From Bacteriovoracaceae bacterium (GTDB lineage: Bacteria; Bdellovibrionota; Bacteriovoracia; Bacteriovoracales; Bacteriovoracaceae), in assembly GCA_947377285.1 (NCBI GenBank), contig CANCFT010000011.1, forward strand, positions 38,773 to 102,772: 64,000 bases of DNA. The letters run 5' to 3'. Below the pieces are notes generated by a model. It was not told the origin of the DNA. It searched no databases and worked only from the letters and a program-made list of their open reading frames with translations. The position numbers and the translations under genes are program-made. This document shows positions 24,197-33,850 of the stretch, one piece after another; within the stretch, counting starts at the first letter, position 1; each line of letters starts with the position of its first letter.

Positions 24197-26727
24197 AATT
24201 TTTTATCCGCGATTTTAAATCAGATAAATCATTTAACTGGTTTATGATCCTTTGCGCTTCATTAGGAATAGTGGGTCTTTTATTAGTTGAATCATTTAAA
24301 GGTGGTGTCGAAGATAAAGTTTCTAAAAACGCCAAAAACTTTATCGCTTCTGATCTTTCAGTCTCAGCAAGGCGCTCACTTGATCCTAAAGAAATAGAAC
24401 TGTTAGAAAAATATCTATCAAATAAAAAATTGAATTTTGCTAGATGGACTGAAACTTATTCACTTGTGTCTAAATCAAATTCGGAACAGCCAATATCTAA
24501 ACTTGCTGATTTAAATTTTGTTTCAACTGAATTTCCTTATTTTGGTGGAGTTCTTTTAGAAAATGATGGATTTAAAGGGAGTGGTCAATGGAGTAACTTA
24601 CATCAATATCCACAGGCCTGGGTTAGTAGAGACCTTGCATGGGAGTTAGGAGTAAAAAATGGAGACCAATTAAAAATTGGAGAATTAGAGTTTGTTATAG
24701 GTGGAATAATAACAGAAGATAAATTTTCTTCTTTTCGAGGATTTAATTTAGCTCCAAAAATATTTCTTTCATATAATTTTTTAAAACAAACAGAATTGAT
24801 TAAATTTGGCTCTACTGCAACTTATGCTTATGCAATTAAGCTAAGTCCATTAGATGACGTTAAGAAAATTCAAAATGAATTACGATTGCTGCTTCCAGAT
24901 AAAACTATCAAAATTTTAGGACCCGAAGAATCAAGTCAACAGATTTCAAGATCACTTAATTTGTTAAGTGACTACTTGGCCTTAATTACACTGATGACTT
25001 ATTTATTAAGTTTAGTCGGCCTCTATTATTTTACTCAACATTTTTTATCGAAGAAATTGAAAACATTTTCAATCTATAAATCCTTAGGTCTTAAAATGAC
25101 ATTTCTTTTTAGAGTTAGTTTTTTACATTTAATAATTTTAACAGCATCCGCTGTAACTTTTTCAACACTATTAGTATTAGGGGCCCTTCCATTTTTAGAA
25201 TCCTTTTTTACTAATTTAGTGGGAGAAACACTTCTATTTAGACTTCAATGGGCTTCTTTGTTTCGTATTCTTTTTCTTTCTCTTGGTGGAACTTTGCTTG
25301 CCTTAGGTCCACTTTTTTGGGGAGCCTTACAAACACCAGTGGCCACAATATTTCAAGATCTACCTGCTGAACTTAAGCGTATTAAGTTTTATTTTTTCTT
25401 GCCCTTGGTTCTATACATCATACTACTGGCCATAATCTTAGCGAATTCTTTTAAGGTCGGGGGATATTTCCTAGGATCATTGGCCATTATTATTTTGTTA
25501 GCAGCACTTTGTTTCAGAGGAATGACTTGGCTTTTAGAAAAATTTTCTAAAAAATTAAATTTTATAAACCGTTATGCAGCTTTAACGATTAGTAGGTACT
25601 TTACTTCATCATTCACTATTTTTATTTGTTTATTAATCGGAATGACTTTAACTACGTTTATTTTTCAATTAGACCACTCACTTCGTCGTGAATTCACTCA
25701 AACAAGTGGAGATAAAAGACCTGATCTATTTATGTTTGATCTTCAAGATTCTCAAGCTGAAGGATTTGTAGAACTGCAGAAAAAACAAAATTGGCATCAA
25801 ACATTATTTGCTCCAATGATTAGAGGGCGTCTTTTAAAAATTAATGAAGAGTTAACTCAAAAAAGAGCAGGGCCCAGCGAGGGAGAATTTTCAACTCGCG
25901 AAGATCAAAACTCTGAACAAATGAGAAATCGTGGAGTGAATTTAAGTTATCGATCTACTCTTTCTTGGTCTGAAAAAATTGTTGAAGGACATTTTAATGG
26001 TCAAAAATGTGACCCTACAAAAAATCCATGTGAAATCTCACTCGAAGAGATGTATGCAAAGAGGATGGGAGTAAAAATTGGAGATAAGTTAGTCTTTGAT
26101 ATAAGCGGTCTCTCAATTTCTGGAGTTGTGACTAGTCTTCGAAAAGTTAAATGGATAAGTTTTGAGCCCAATTTTTTTATACTTTTTCAACCTGGTGTTT
26201 TAGAAGATGCTCCAAAAACGTTTTTAGCCTCTTTTAAAGTTAAATCGATTCAAGAAAAGCGGGAAGTCTTTACGAAAGTAGCGGAGTCTTTTCCTAATGT
26301 TTCCCTCTTAGATATTTCAGAACTTGTGAGAAAAATAACGAATGTATTTGATCTTATGGCCATGGCAATCAAATTTATTTCACTTCTTTCGTTATTTGTT
26401 GCTTTGGTTGTTTTGATTGCCGTTAGTTTTAACCATCTGGATTTAAGAAAAAAAGAAATGGCATTATATTTTATGCTGGGATTAAAGCTCAAAAGAATAC
26501 GCTCTATTTACACTAGAGAATTTAGTTTCCTCATTATAATGTGCATTTTATTGTCTCTACTATTTGGTTCAGCACTAACCGTAGTTTTAATGAAATTAAT
26601 TTTTGATTCAGAGGCAATTCTGCGTTTGCCATTTGTCTCAAGTTTTTTAATATCACTTGGGTTAATTCTTTATATTATCGTTTATTTCCGAGTGAGATTT
26701 TTAGTGAAAAGTAAAAGTCTTTTCTAA
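24184..26727 (+). CDS. ybbP: FtsX-like permease, YbbP-type
   Basis: 847 residues, ten or so membrane helices in the YbbP layout. One helix near the N-terminus (about 14-33) is followed by a large periplasmic MacB-like domain (about 40-250), then FtsX helices (about 260-375), middle helices (about 395-480), a second periplasmic domain (about 490-715) and C-terminal helices (about 720-845). The periplasmic motif LKIGELEFVIGGII is typical of MacB_PCD domains. Partner of YbbA and, by gene order, TesA. It overlaps the convergent ABC exporter gene by 4 bases (CTAA shared by both stops). Confidence 0.9.
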   Translation: MSFIKFFIRDFKSDKSFNWFMILCASLGIVGLLLVESFKGGVEDKVSKNAKNFIASDLSVSARRSLDPKEIELLEKYLSNKKLNFARWTETYSLVSKSNSEQPISKLADLNFVSTEFPYFGGVLLENDGFKGSGQWSNLHQYPQAWVSRDLAWELGVKNGDQLKIGELEFVIGGIITEDKFSSFRGFNLAPKIFLSYNFLKQTELIKFGSTATYAYAIKLSPLDDVKKIQNELRLLLPDKTIKILGPEESSQQISRSLNLLSDYLALITLMTYLLSLVGLYYFTQHFLSKKLKTFSIYKSLGLKMTFLFRVSFLHLIILTASAVTFSTLLVLGALPFLESFFTNLVGETLLFRLQWASLFRILFLSLGGTLLALGPLFWGALQTPVATIFQDLPAELKRIKFYFFLPLVLYIILLAIILANSFKVGGYFLGSLAIIILLAALCFRGMTWLLEKFSKKLNFINRYAALTISRYFTSSFTIFICLLIGMTLTTFIFQLDHSLRREFTQTSGDKRPDLFMFDLQDSQAEGFVELQKKQNWHQTLFAPMIRGRLLKINEELTQKRAGPSEGEFSTREDQNSEQMRNRGVNLSYRSTLSWSEKIVEGHFNGQKCDPTKNPCEISLEEMYAKRMGVKIGDKLVFDISGLSISGVVTSLRKVKWISFEPNFFILFQPGVLEDAPKTFLASFKVKSIQEKREVFTKVAESFPNVSLLDISELVRKITNVFDLMAMAIKFISLLSLFVALVVLIAVSFNHLDLRKKEMALYFMLGLKLKRIRSIYTREFSFLIIMCILLSLLFGSALTVVLMKLIFDSEAILRLPFVSSFLISLGLILYIIVYFRVRFLVKSKSLF

Positions 26728-28451
26728 CTAAATTGGCGTTGAAGTAAATGGAAATAGATATTGTTTTGGTCAAGGCTTAGTTGCTCGTGTGTGCCAGTTT
26801 GAATTATTTCACCTTTATTTAAAACAAAAATTTTATCTGCTTCTTTTATGGTTGATAATCGATGTGCAATAACGAGAGTTGTTCTACCTTTCATTAATCT
26901 GGTTAGGGCTTCTTGCACTAAACTTTCACTGGCAGTGTCTAGGTTACTAGTGGCTTCATCTAAAATTAAAATTTTTGGAGATTTTAAGAGGGCCCTTGCA
27001 ATCGCCACTCTTTGTTTTTGCCCACCAGATAGCTGAATACCTTTTTCGCCCACTAAGGTTTCAAAACCTTCTGGAAAGGCTTCTATAAAATCGATTGCAT
27101 TAGCGGCTATAGCGGCATTGCGTATATCTAGATCGCTGGCAAGTTTATTGGAATAACGAATATTTTCTCTAATGGTGGAAGAAATCAGCACAGGTTCTTG
27201 GGAGACGAGTCCTACATTTTCTCGCAATGAAAAGGGATTAAAATTTCGATAGTCTTCTCCATCTATTAAAATTTCACCTGAATCAATTTCATAAAACCGT
27301 TGAATTAAACTTCCAATAGTTGTTTTTCCACTTCCAGAAGGACCGACTAATGCTACCATTTCGCCTTCATTGATTTTAAAACTTATATTTTTTAGAACTT
27401 CAATTTTGGATCTCATCGGATAACTAAAATGAACATTTTTAAATTCAATTGTACCACTTAGATTTGATATTGATTTTCCCGATTCAACTAAAAAAGGAAC
27501 TTGTTCGACAATATCAAAGACGCGCTTACTGGCTCCTATTCCGGCCATTATATCCCCCCATAATCCACCTAAACTTCCAACTCCAATGGCCACAATCATT
27601 AAATAGAGTAGAAATTGGGTGAGGTCCCCAATTGAAAGAGAGCCAGTGACAACTTGATGTCCACCATACCAGAGCACAAATGAGATTGCGCCAAACCCTG
27701 TGACCATTGCTACTGTCATAAAGATTGCGATTGTTTTAACTTTTGTTCGTGCTCGATCAAGAGCAATTTCTAATCGCGAGTTATAACGAGTGACTTCTGT
27801 ATTTTCTTGGACAAATGATTTTACTGTGCGGATACCAGAAATGGTTTCATCTGCAACTATACTGGCTTCAGCAAGTGTTCCTTGAAAATCTTGAGAGAGT
27901 TTACGAATTTTTTTCCCAAAAAAAAGTGTAGATAATGCAATCGGTGGAATCATGAGAAGCATTAGTGAAGAAAGTTTCCATGATGTATAAAACATGAAAG
28001 CAAATCCACCAATGACTTGTGCCAGGTTTCTTAATCCCATAGAAACATTGACACTGACTGTATTTTGCAAAGTAGTGCAGTCGCTAGACAAGCGACTCAT
28101 TAAATCTCCAGTTCGATTAGTATCAAAAAAAACGATGTCCTGATCTAAGATTTTTTTATAGAGTTGACGTCGCAAATGAAGAACCATTCGCTCTCCACTT
28201 AGAGTAAAAAAATAATAACGAAGACTTCCGGCAAAACCCATAATGACAAATGCACAAAACATACCCAAAACTGCTGGAATGAGTAAGTCATATTTTTTAG
28301 GAGTTAGAACGTAGTCGATGAGCCATCTTGTGAGTTGGGGAAAAATAAGTGTGCTACCACTTGATAAAATGAGAAAGATCATTCCCCAAGACAAAAACGT
28401 TTTTTCAGTTTTGATTAAAGTTAAAAGTCTTTGGAATGTTTTTTTATTCAT
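26724..28451 (-). CDS. ABC exporter, MsbA/BmrA-like half-transporter
   Basis: 575 residues: a six-helix type IV exporter membrane domain (about 1-310) fused to an ABC domain. Walker A GPSGSGKTT, Q-loop VSQEPVLIS, signature [17 protein letters not shown], Walker B ILILDEATSNLD and the H-loop IAHRLST are all present. It acts as a homodimer exporting lipids or hydrophobic drugs. The membrane part (DIVFFDTNRTGDLMSRLSSD) is common to ABCB-type exporters, so lipid A flippase is possible but not shown. It sits 6 bases after a DUF1003 gene. Confidence 0.9.
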   Translation of the reverse strand: MNKKTFQRLLTLIKTEKTFLSWGMIFLILSSGSTLIFPQLTRWLIDYVLTPKKYDLLIPAVLGMFCAFVIMGFAGSLRYYFFTLSGERMVLHLRRQLYKKILDQDIVFFDTNRTGDLMSRLSSDCTTLQNTVSVNVSMGLRNLAQVIGGFAFMFYTSWKLSSLMLLMIPPIALSTLFFGKKIRKLSQDFQGTLAEASIVADETISGIRTVKSFVQENTEVTRYNSRLEIALDRARTKVKTIAIFMTVAMVTGFGAISFVLWYGGHQVVTGSLSIGDLTQFLLYLMIVAIGVGSLGGLWGDIMAGIGASKRVFDIVEQVPFLVESGKSISNLSGTIEFKNVHFSYPMRSKIEVLKNISFKINEGEMVALVGPSGSGKTTIGSLIQRFYEIDSGEILIDGEDYRNFNPFSLRENVGLVSQEPVLISSTIRENIRYSNKLASDLDIRNAAIAANAIDFIEAFPEGFETLVGEKGIQLSGGQKQRVAIARALLKSPKILILDEATSNLDTASESLVQEALTRLMKGRTTLVIAHRLSTIKEADKIFVLNKGEIIQTGTHEQLSLDQNNIYFHLLQRQFS

Positions 28452-28457
28452 AAAATC

Positions 28458-29195
28458 CTACTTGCGTTTTTTATCAGTTAACTGTTCCATAAAATCCATT
28501 TGCATTTCTTGGATTTCAAGTAATCGTTGCCATTGATGAGAAATCAATTTATCAATTTTTTCATTGAGTACTCGAATTTCAACTTCAGATTTTAAATTGA
28601 CTTTATAATCTTGCTCTTGGCTCAGACGATCGTGGACCTGCAAACGATTTTGGCTCATCATAATGATAGGGGCTTGAAGAGAGGCCAAGCATGAAAGAAA
28701 AAGATTGAGCAGAATATAAGGATATGGATCAAAACGCACAAGTCTTGTCGAATTCCAAACAACCCAAATTGCTATTGAAAAGGCGAATAACATTATAAAT
28801 GTCCAGGAACCACCAAATTTAGCGATTTTATCAGAGAGTCTTTCCCCGTATGTTCCACTTTTTTCATCAAATTGGTAAATATGTCTTGAGACAACTTCAT
28901 GCTCCTCGAGGGCATCAACGACAGCATTTTCAACTTCTGTTAAATCACCTTTTTCTTCTTGAATGAGTTGTTTAAAATATTCTCTGCGTATTTTATTTAA
29001 ATCATCGTGACATATATACCCGTTCTCAATATCTACGTTGGGATTACTCTTTATGACAAATTTTAAAAGCGAATCTCTAATTGTTGCAAGTGGTGTGGTT
29101 ATTTTCGGGGAATAGCGCAATTTACAAACTTCACATATGTTTTGTTTTTTTTCTTTAAATGTTCCTTTTAAATTAGGCTTAAAGTTCTCTTCCAT
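28458..29195 (-). CDS. DUF1003 membrane protein (copy 2, with Cys motif)
   Basis: About 245 residues from the ATG preceded by GGAG at 8 bases. An upstream in-frame ATG (29219) has no ribosome site. The N-terminal cytoplasmic part carries CEVCKLRY, a possible metal-binding Cys pair, and a Glu-rich helix. The DUF1003 core follows with GERLSDKIAKFGGSWTF, two membrane helices and the FDPYPYILLNLFLSCLASLQ region, then a C-terminal coiled coil with basic and acidic repeats. Function unknown. It lies upstream of, and close to, the ABC exporter gene, probably in one operon. Confidence 0.86.
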   Translation of the reverse strand: MEENFKPNLKGTFKEKKQNICEVCKLRYSPKITTPLATIRDSLLKFVIKSNPNVDIENGYICHDDLNKIRREYFKQLIQEEKGDLTEVENAVVDALEEHEVVSRHIYQFDEKSGTYGERLSDKIAKFGGSWTFIMLFAFSIAIWVVWNSTRLVRFDPYPYILLNLFLSCLASLQAPIIMMSQNRLQVHDRLSQEQDYKVNLKSEVEIRVLNEKIDKLISHQWQRLLEIQEMQMDFMEQLTDKKRK

Positions 29196-29231
29196 ATTGA
29201 TCTCCAAAGAAAAATGCATTCTAATTAGGTT

Positions 29232-30059
29232 ATGATTTTTGAAGGACTTTTGGCCATTATTATCTTTGCATTTGTCCCTGTCGCAATTAAATTTACGGCG
29301 GCCACCCCCTTAACCATTTGTTTATTTCGTTTACTAATAGCAGTAAGTGTACTTGCCCTATTTTGGCGAAAAAAAATAGATTTTAAAGGTTTTATACGGT
29401 TTGGAAATGGCAATTATCAGCTCTGGTTGATTGGTGTTATTTTCTTTTTACATTGGGTCACTTATGCCTATGGAGTTAAGTTTGGTGGAGCCTCGATTGG
29501 TACTTTGGGACTTAGTACCTATGGGATGCAATTAGTGGTGGCGAGTATTCTTTTTTTAGATCATAAAATAACTAAAAAGGATATTTTATGCTTATGTTTG
29601 TCTATGGTTGGTATTTTAATGATTATTCCTTCTTGGAATTTTAATAATGAAAGTACCAAAGGCCTAATCCTTTCTTTGCTAAGTGCTACGTGTTTTGCCT
29701 TATTGCCAATAATGCACAGAAAATCTCAAAATTTTTCTCTTGAAACTAGAATTTTTGCTCAATTCTTTGGAGCTCTTGTTGGATTTAGTTTTTTTATTAC
29801 TAAAACCCATTGGAACTTACAAAAGAGTGATTGGTTCTCATTAATTTTTCTAGGAGTTTTTGGGACACTTATTGCTCATAGTTTATGGGCCCGCGTTTCG
29901 GCAAAGGCTTTACCACTTCATTCAGGTCTGGCCTATTATTCAATTGCACCCATTGCTATTGTAATCTCTCATTTTTTCTTAGGTGAGAGTTTTAATCAGC
30001 TACAGTTTGGTGGTTGCTTGGTGGTAATTGTTGCAGCACTCATAAATATAGTGTTATAG
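29232..30059 (+). CDS. EamA/DMT-superfamily transporter
   Basis: 275 residues, about ten membrane helices in two EamA repeats (about 1-125 and 140-275), the drug/metabolite transporter fold. The usual first-repeat FxxxLxxxxTYAYGVKFGGASIGTL and second-repeat ALPLHSGLAYYSIAPIAIVIS segments are visible (each cited in part). Substrate cannot be assigned: family members carry amino acids, sugars or metabolites. Divergent from the DUF1003 gene with only 36 bases between starts, so the promoters overlap. Confidence 0.87.
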   Translation: MIFEGLLAIIIFAFVPVAIKFTAATPLTICLFRLLIAVSVLALFWRKKIDFKGFIRFGNGNYQLWLIGVIFFLHWVTYAYGVKFGGASIGTLGLSTYGMQLVVASILFLDHKITKKDILCLCLSMVGILMIIPSWNFNNESTKGLILSLLSATCFALLPIMHRKSQNFSLETRIFAQFFGALVGFSFFITKTHWNLQKSDWFSLIFLGVFGTLIAHSLWARVSAKALPLHSGLAYYSIAPIAIVISHFFLGESFNQLQFGGCLVVIVAALINIVL

Positions 30060-30085
30060 AATAATCACAACGAAATATTGAACAA

Positions 30086-31324
30086 GTGAAAAAAGCAATG
30101 ATTGAGACCAATTCTCTTATCCACTTTCCTGAAGGTAAAATCCCTGAAATTCATTTAGTACGCGATGTCAGTAAACATTTAAAACGTGGGCATCGATGGA
30201 TATTTGCAGATTGTTTCGATCAAAAAGAGCGACCGCAGTCTGGTTTTTCCATTTTAAAATCTAGAAATGAAATTTTAGGTTTTGGAATAGTCCAAGCAGA
30301 TACACAATTGCGTTTTAGAGTTTTCTGTTTAGGAGAAGAGCCTTTTGTAAGAAACAATAATCTTTTTCATACAATGAATGTTTGGAGTGAGCTGCAATGG
30401 AAGAAAGCAATTGAAATTCGTAAGTATTTTACAAATGATCAAACGAATAGTTTTCGTTTGATAAATGGAGAAGGAGATGGAATGCCAGGGCTTATTATCG
30501 ATATTTATGATGATACGGCCGTCATTAAGCATGACCATGAAGCTGTCGAAAAATTTTGGAATCATCAAGGAATTGCCGCAAAATTAGTAATTGATTTTCC
30601 AGTTATTAAATCTGTTTATTATAAAAGAAGAAATGATGATGAAATAAAGGGTATTGAAATTTTAGGAAGCTTAAGAGATGAAGTTCTCTTTAAAGAAAAC
30701 GGAAGTCTTTTTGCAACCAATATCCGCGATGCTGCAAAAACAGGATTTTTTCTTGATCAAAGGGACAACCGTAAACTCATAGGGCAATTTTCTCATCAAA
30801 AGAGTGTACTTAATCTTTTTAGTTACACTGCTGGCTTTTCTGTCTTTGCAGCTAAAGGTGGAGCAACAGAAGTGACTAGTGTTGATATCGCTAAAGCTGC
30901 TACTTTAGCCGCAGGTAGAAATTTTGAAGTGAACCAAATAAAAATTAAACATGAAGCTATTGCTCAAGATGCATTTGTCTTTATAGATGAACAAATAAAA
31001 GAAAAGGCCAAATGGGATTTAGTCATTACAGATCCTCCAAGTTTTGCCCCAAATCAAAAAGCAGTAGAAACGGCCGTTGAAGCTTATGTGAAAATATTTT
31101 CTCAATCTCTTAAACTGGTAAATGCAAATGGTCTTTTTGCCGCGAGTTCTTGCTCTAGTCATATTAGTACGGATAAATTTTTAGAAATATGTAGAGAGTC
31201 TTTTTCAAAAAATAGAAAAAAAGGGACACTTGTTTATTTTGGAGGCCAGCCGTTTGATCATCCATATCCAATTGCTATGGAAGAATTGCGGTATCTGAAA
31301 TTTGCACTTTTTAGAGTAGATTAA
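30086..31324 (+). CDS. PUA-SAM methyltransferase, RlmI-like
   Basis: 412 residues. A PUA-type RNA-binding domain (about 20-95, VSKHLKRGHRWIFADCF) and an EEHEE-like linker with GEGDGMPGLIIDIY come first. A Rossmann methyltransferase follows with TGFFLDQRDNR, LNLFSYTAGFSVFAA (SAM loop) and DLVITDPPSFAP (catalytic DPP). This is the layout of RlmI (YccW), the 23S rRNA m5C1962 methyltransferase. Start is GTG (30086) or the ATG four codons later; neither has a strong ribosome site. Bacteria carry several such paralogues, so the exact rRNA site is unproven. Confidence 0.88.
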   Translation: MKKAMIETNSLIHFPEGKIPEIHLVRDVSKHLKRGHRWIFADCFDQKERPQSGFSILKSRNEILGFGIVQADTQLRFRVFCLGEEPFVRNNNLFHTMNVWSELQWKKAIEIRKYFTNDQTNSFRLINGEGDGMPGLIIDIYDDTAVIKHDHEAVEKFWNHQGIAAKLVIDFPVIKSVYYKRRNDDEIKGIEILGSLRDEVLFKENGSLFATNIRDAAKTGFFLDQRDNRKLIGQFSHQKSVLNLFSYTAGFSVFAAKGGATEVTSVDIAKAATLAAGRNFEVNQIKIKHEAIAQDAFVFIDEQIKEKAKWDLVITDPPSFAPNQKAVETAVEAYVKIFSQSLKLVNANGLFAASSCSSHISTDKFLEICRESFSKNRKKGTLVYFGGQPFDHPYPIAMEELRYLKFALFRVD

Positions 31325-31333
31325 AATACTATT

Positions 31334-31885
31334 TTAATTAGTATGTCCTAAATTTTTTCCTTTTTGTTCCAATCTTTGAATATCTCTTTTTAATGAAAGT
31401 AATTCATCTTGATTTTTTTTAAGCTCATCTTTCGTAGAGATTGAAGTATTATCTTTTTCAATTGCTTGACTTAAATCTTTAATCTTTTCTTCTAAGTCTG
31501 CAATTTGGTCATTTTTTTCGTAAACTTTTTTGCCTATTAAAAATTTTTCATGAAATAAATCTTCTTTTTCGCTAGGACAAAAACTTTTATAAAGATCACC
31601 TTTTCTACCCATTTCATAACCTTGAAAAGCAGTACAGTGATCACTCCAGCCCATTTTAAAGCCATCTTGGTAAGCTTCAAGATTTAGGAATTCAGTAGTA
31701 GTTGTACAATTTTTTCGAATATCTTCTGAAAGATTCGAATATCCACGTTTTCCATGCTCAATCCCCAAGATTCTCATGTTTTTCTTGCAATCTTCTTTTG
31801 TTATGAGAGTTGAGCAAGAGCTTAAACAAGAACTTAATAAGAGGATTAAAGCAAAAGGGACCATAAATTTAAAATTGTTTTTCAT
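31334..31885 (-). CDS. DUF2799-type lipoprotein
   Basis: About 183 residues from the ATG that begins the signal peptide; an upstream in-frame start (31921) adds an unlikely leader. The lipobox is near LLLSSCLSSC, with two candidate Cys. The domain DCKKNMRILGIEHGKRGYS ... YQDGFKMGWSDHCTAFQGYEMGRKG ... FCPSE (each piece short) is the DUF2799 pattern of repeated Gly and Cys positions. The last 60 residues form a coiled coil (DQIADLEEKIKDL). Membrane-anchored and periplasmic or outer-membrane facing; function unknown. Confidence 0.75.
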   Translation of the reverse strand: MKNNFKFMVPFALILLLSSCLSSCSTLITKEDCKKNMRILGIEHGKRGYSNLSEDIRKNCTTTTEFLNLEAYQDGFKMGWSDHCTAFQGYEMGRKGDLYKSFCPSEKEDLFHEKFLIGKKVYEKNDQIADLEEKIKDLSQAIEKDNTSISTKDELKKNQDELLSLKRDIQRLEQKGKNLGHTN

Positions 31886-31990
31886 GGTGATAATTATAAA
31901 CCATCTAAGAGAGATCGGCAAAAACTGCTATGAAAGATTTGCCTCTTTAATTTTTATTTTAATTTTTGTTTGAAAGGTCGAAAATGAGTT

Positions 31991-33850
31991 ATGGGAAATA
32001 CAAAATTAAAAGAGTCAAGACCATCTAAAGAAACTTCGAAAGAGACAATCGGTTATCCGAAATTTAAGGAAATTGATGGAAGTCATCCACTTAAAGTATC
32101 AGTACCGGAAGCCGTTGTAGAGTATCAGGTACGAACTAGGCATGGCGGGCAAGTCGCATTCTTTAATTTTGAACTTGCCCGTGAGCTAGGGCTTATTCCT
32201 GATAATCATCCTCATGAGTTAACTAAAGAATTAAAAGAAGAAATTCTTCATACTTTTAGTATTGTCATCATAAATGAATATGACCAAATGAATAATTTCA
32301 ATTTTCCAAAAGATGAAATTAGACAAAAGACTTATATGGCCACAAGGTATCTTCAACTTCAACATCCATGTAAAAAAGGTACAACTTCAGGAGATGGGCG
32401 AAGTATTTGGAATGGACAAATTACAAATAAAGGAAAATCTTATGATGTTTCTAGTTGTGGGACCGGAGCTACAAAGCTTAGTCCAGCTTGCAATATAAAT
32501 AAAAAGTTTTATCAGACGGGGGACCCAACTGTGTCTTATGGTTGTGGATATTCTGAAAAAGATGAAGGCTTAAGTTCTCTTTTTTTTAGTGAAGTTTTAG
32601 CTAAAAATGGATTAGAGACAGAAAGAGTTTTAGCGATTATTGAATTTCCTAAAGGACTGGCAATCAATGTAAGAGTGCACGAAAATCTATTGCGACCTTC
32701 ACATATGTTTAATCATTTAAAACAAAATAATTTACCTACATTAAAACGAGTAGTTGATTACTATATTGAACGCCAAGTAAAAAATAAAGTTTGGAAAAAT
32801 ATTCCAAGTGATCCTAAATCTCACTATGATTATTTTTTAATGAAAGTCGTTGAAACGTTTGCCCAAATGTCTGCAAATTTTGAAGATCAGTATATTTTTT
32901 GTTGGTTAGACTGGGATGGAGATAATATTCTCATGGATGGGGGAATCATTGATTATGGTTCTGTGAGACAGTTTGGTCTCTATCACCACGAATATCGATA
33001 CGATGATGTCCAAAGATGGTCAACTTCTATCAAGGAGCAAAAACAAAAAGCTCGATATATCGTTCAAACCTTTGCCCAGATTGTTGACTATATTAAAAAC
33101 GAAAAGAAAAAATCTATAGATGACTTTAAAAATCATCATTCATTACAAACATTTGATAAACGTTTTTTTGATTATAAAAATCAAAATATTTTAATGAAGA
33201 TGGGGTTCAATTTAAAATATAGTGAGGCACTTTTAAGCCATCACCGTAAAGACATAGAAGATTTTAGAAGTGATTTTACTTATTTTGAAATGGCAAAATC
33301 TGGAAAAGGACCACAGAAGGTGCCTGATGGAATAAATTGGAATGCCATTTTTTGTATGCGCGATATTTTGCGTGAACTTCCTCAGGTCTATTTATCTCGT
33401 GGTATTAATGGAATAGTAAACGAAGCAGAATTTATAGATATTATCAAATCTAGTTATGCGACTAAAGCTGATTTAAAGTCATCTTTGAGAAGAAATTTAA
33501 AAATTAGAAGTTTTCAAAAAAGTTATCTCAAGCTAATTAATTTAGCTGCGAAAAAATGCAAAGAAACTCCCGAAAAAGTATTACTTGATGTGTCTATGAG
33601 ATCTTCAGTAATTAATAAATATGATAGAGTTACTGGGGACTCCATTTCAACTATTGTAGAAAAAGTAATGGCAAAAAAACCAAAACTTTCAGCAGAGGAA
33701 ATCTCATTAATTTTAAAAGAGTTCACAGAGTATCAAAATCTAAATCCTGACAAAGAAAGAAGGCCATCGAATTTTGAAGCTGAGAAAGAGCAATCTCATA
33801 TTTTAAAAGGGATGCTTCAAATTGTAAGAGAGTTTAGAGACGGGATATGA
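31991..33850 (+). CDS. Divergent SelO/YdiU-like protein
   Basis: 619 residues, longer than SelO (about 480). Weak but ordered similarity to the protein-like kinase SelO (AMPylator): SGDGRSIWNGQ (133-143), GTGATKLSPA (157-166), a helix with SEVLAKNGLETERVL (200-214), NLLRPSHMFN (232-241, cf. RVAPSHxRFG), and a metal-binding GDNILMDGGIIDYG (310-323, cf. TDN...LDYGPFG). The catalytic core would thus be residues 130-330. The N-terminal 120 and C-terminal 280 residues are unrecognised. It overlaps the S51 peptidase gene by 4 bases. Assignment to the SelO fold is probable; AMPylation is inference. Confidence 0.6.
   Translation: MGNTKLKESRPSKETSKETIGYPKFKEIDGSHPLKVSVPEAVVEYQVRTRHGGQVAFFNFELARELGLIPDNHPHELTKELKEEILHTFSIVIINEYDQMNNFNFPKDEIRQKTYMATRYLQLQHPCKKGTTSGDGRSIWNGQITNKGKSYDVSSCGTGATKLSPACNINKKFYQTGDPTVSYGCGYSEKDEGLSSLFFSEVLAKNGLETERVLAIIEFPKGLAINVRVHENLLRPSHMFNHLKQNNLPTLKRVVDYYIERQVKNKVWKNIPSDPKSHYDYFLMKVVETFAQMSANFEDQYIFCWLDWDGDNILMDGGIIDYGSVRQFGLYHHEYRYDDVQRWSTSIKEQKQKARYIVQTFAQIVDYIKNEKKKSIDDFKNHHSLQTFDKRFFDYKNQNILMKMGFNLKYSEALLSHHRKDIEDFRSDFTYFEMAKSGKGPQKVPDGINWNAIFCMRDILRELPQVYLSRGINGIVNEAEFIDIIKSSYATKADLKSSLRRNLKIRSFQKSYLKLINLAAKKCKETPEKVLLDVSMRSSVINKYDRVTGDSISTIVEKVMAKKPKLSAEEISLILKEFTEYQNLNPDKERRPSNFEAEKEQSHILKGMLQIVREFRDGI

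Noticed and set aside
31984..32028. Short out-of-frame ATG with AAGG just ahead of the SelO-like start
   Set aside because: The 14-codon frame has no recognised product; it may merely reflect a weak start for the real gene.
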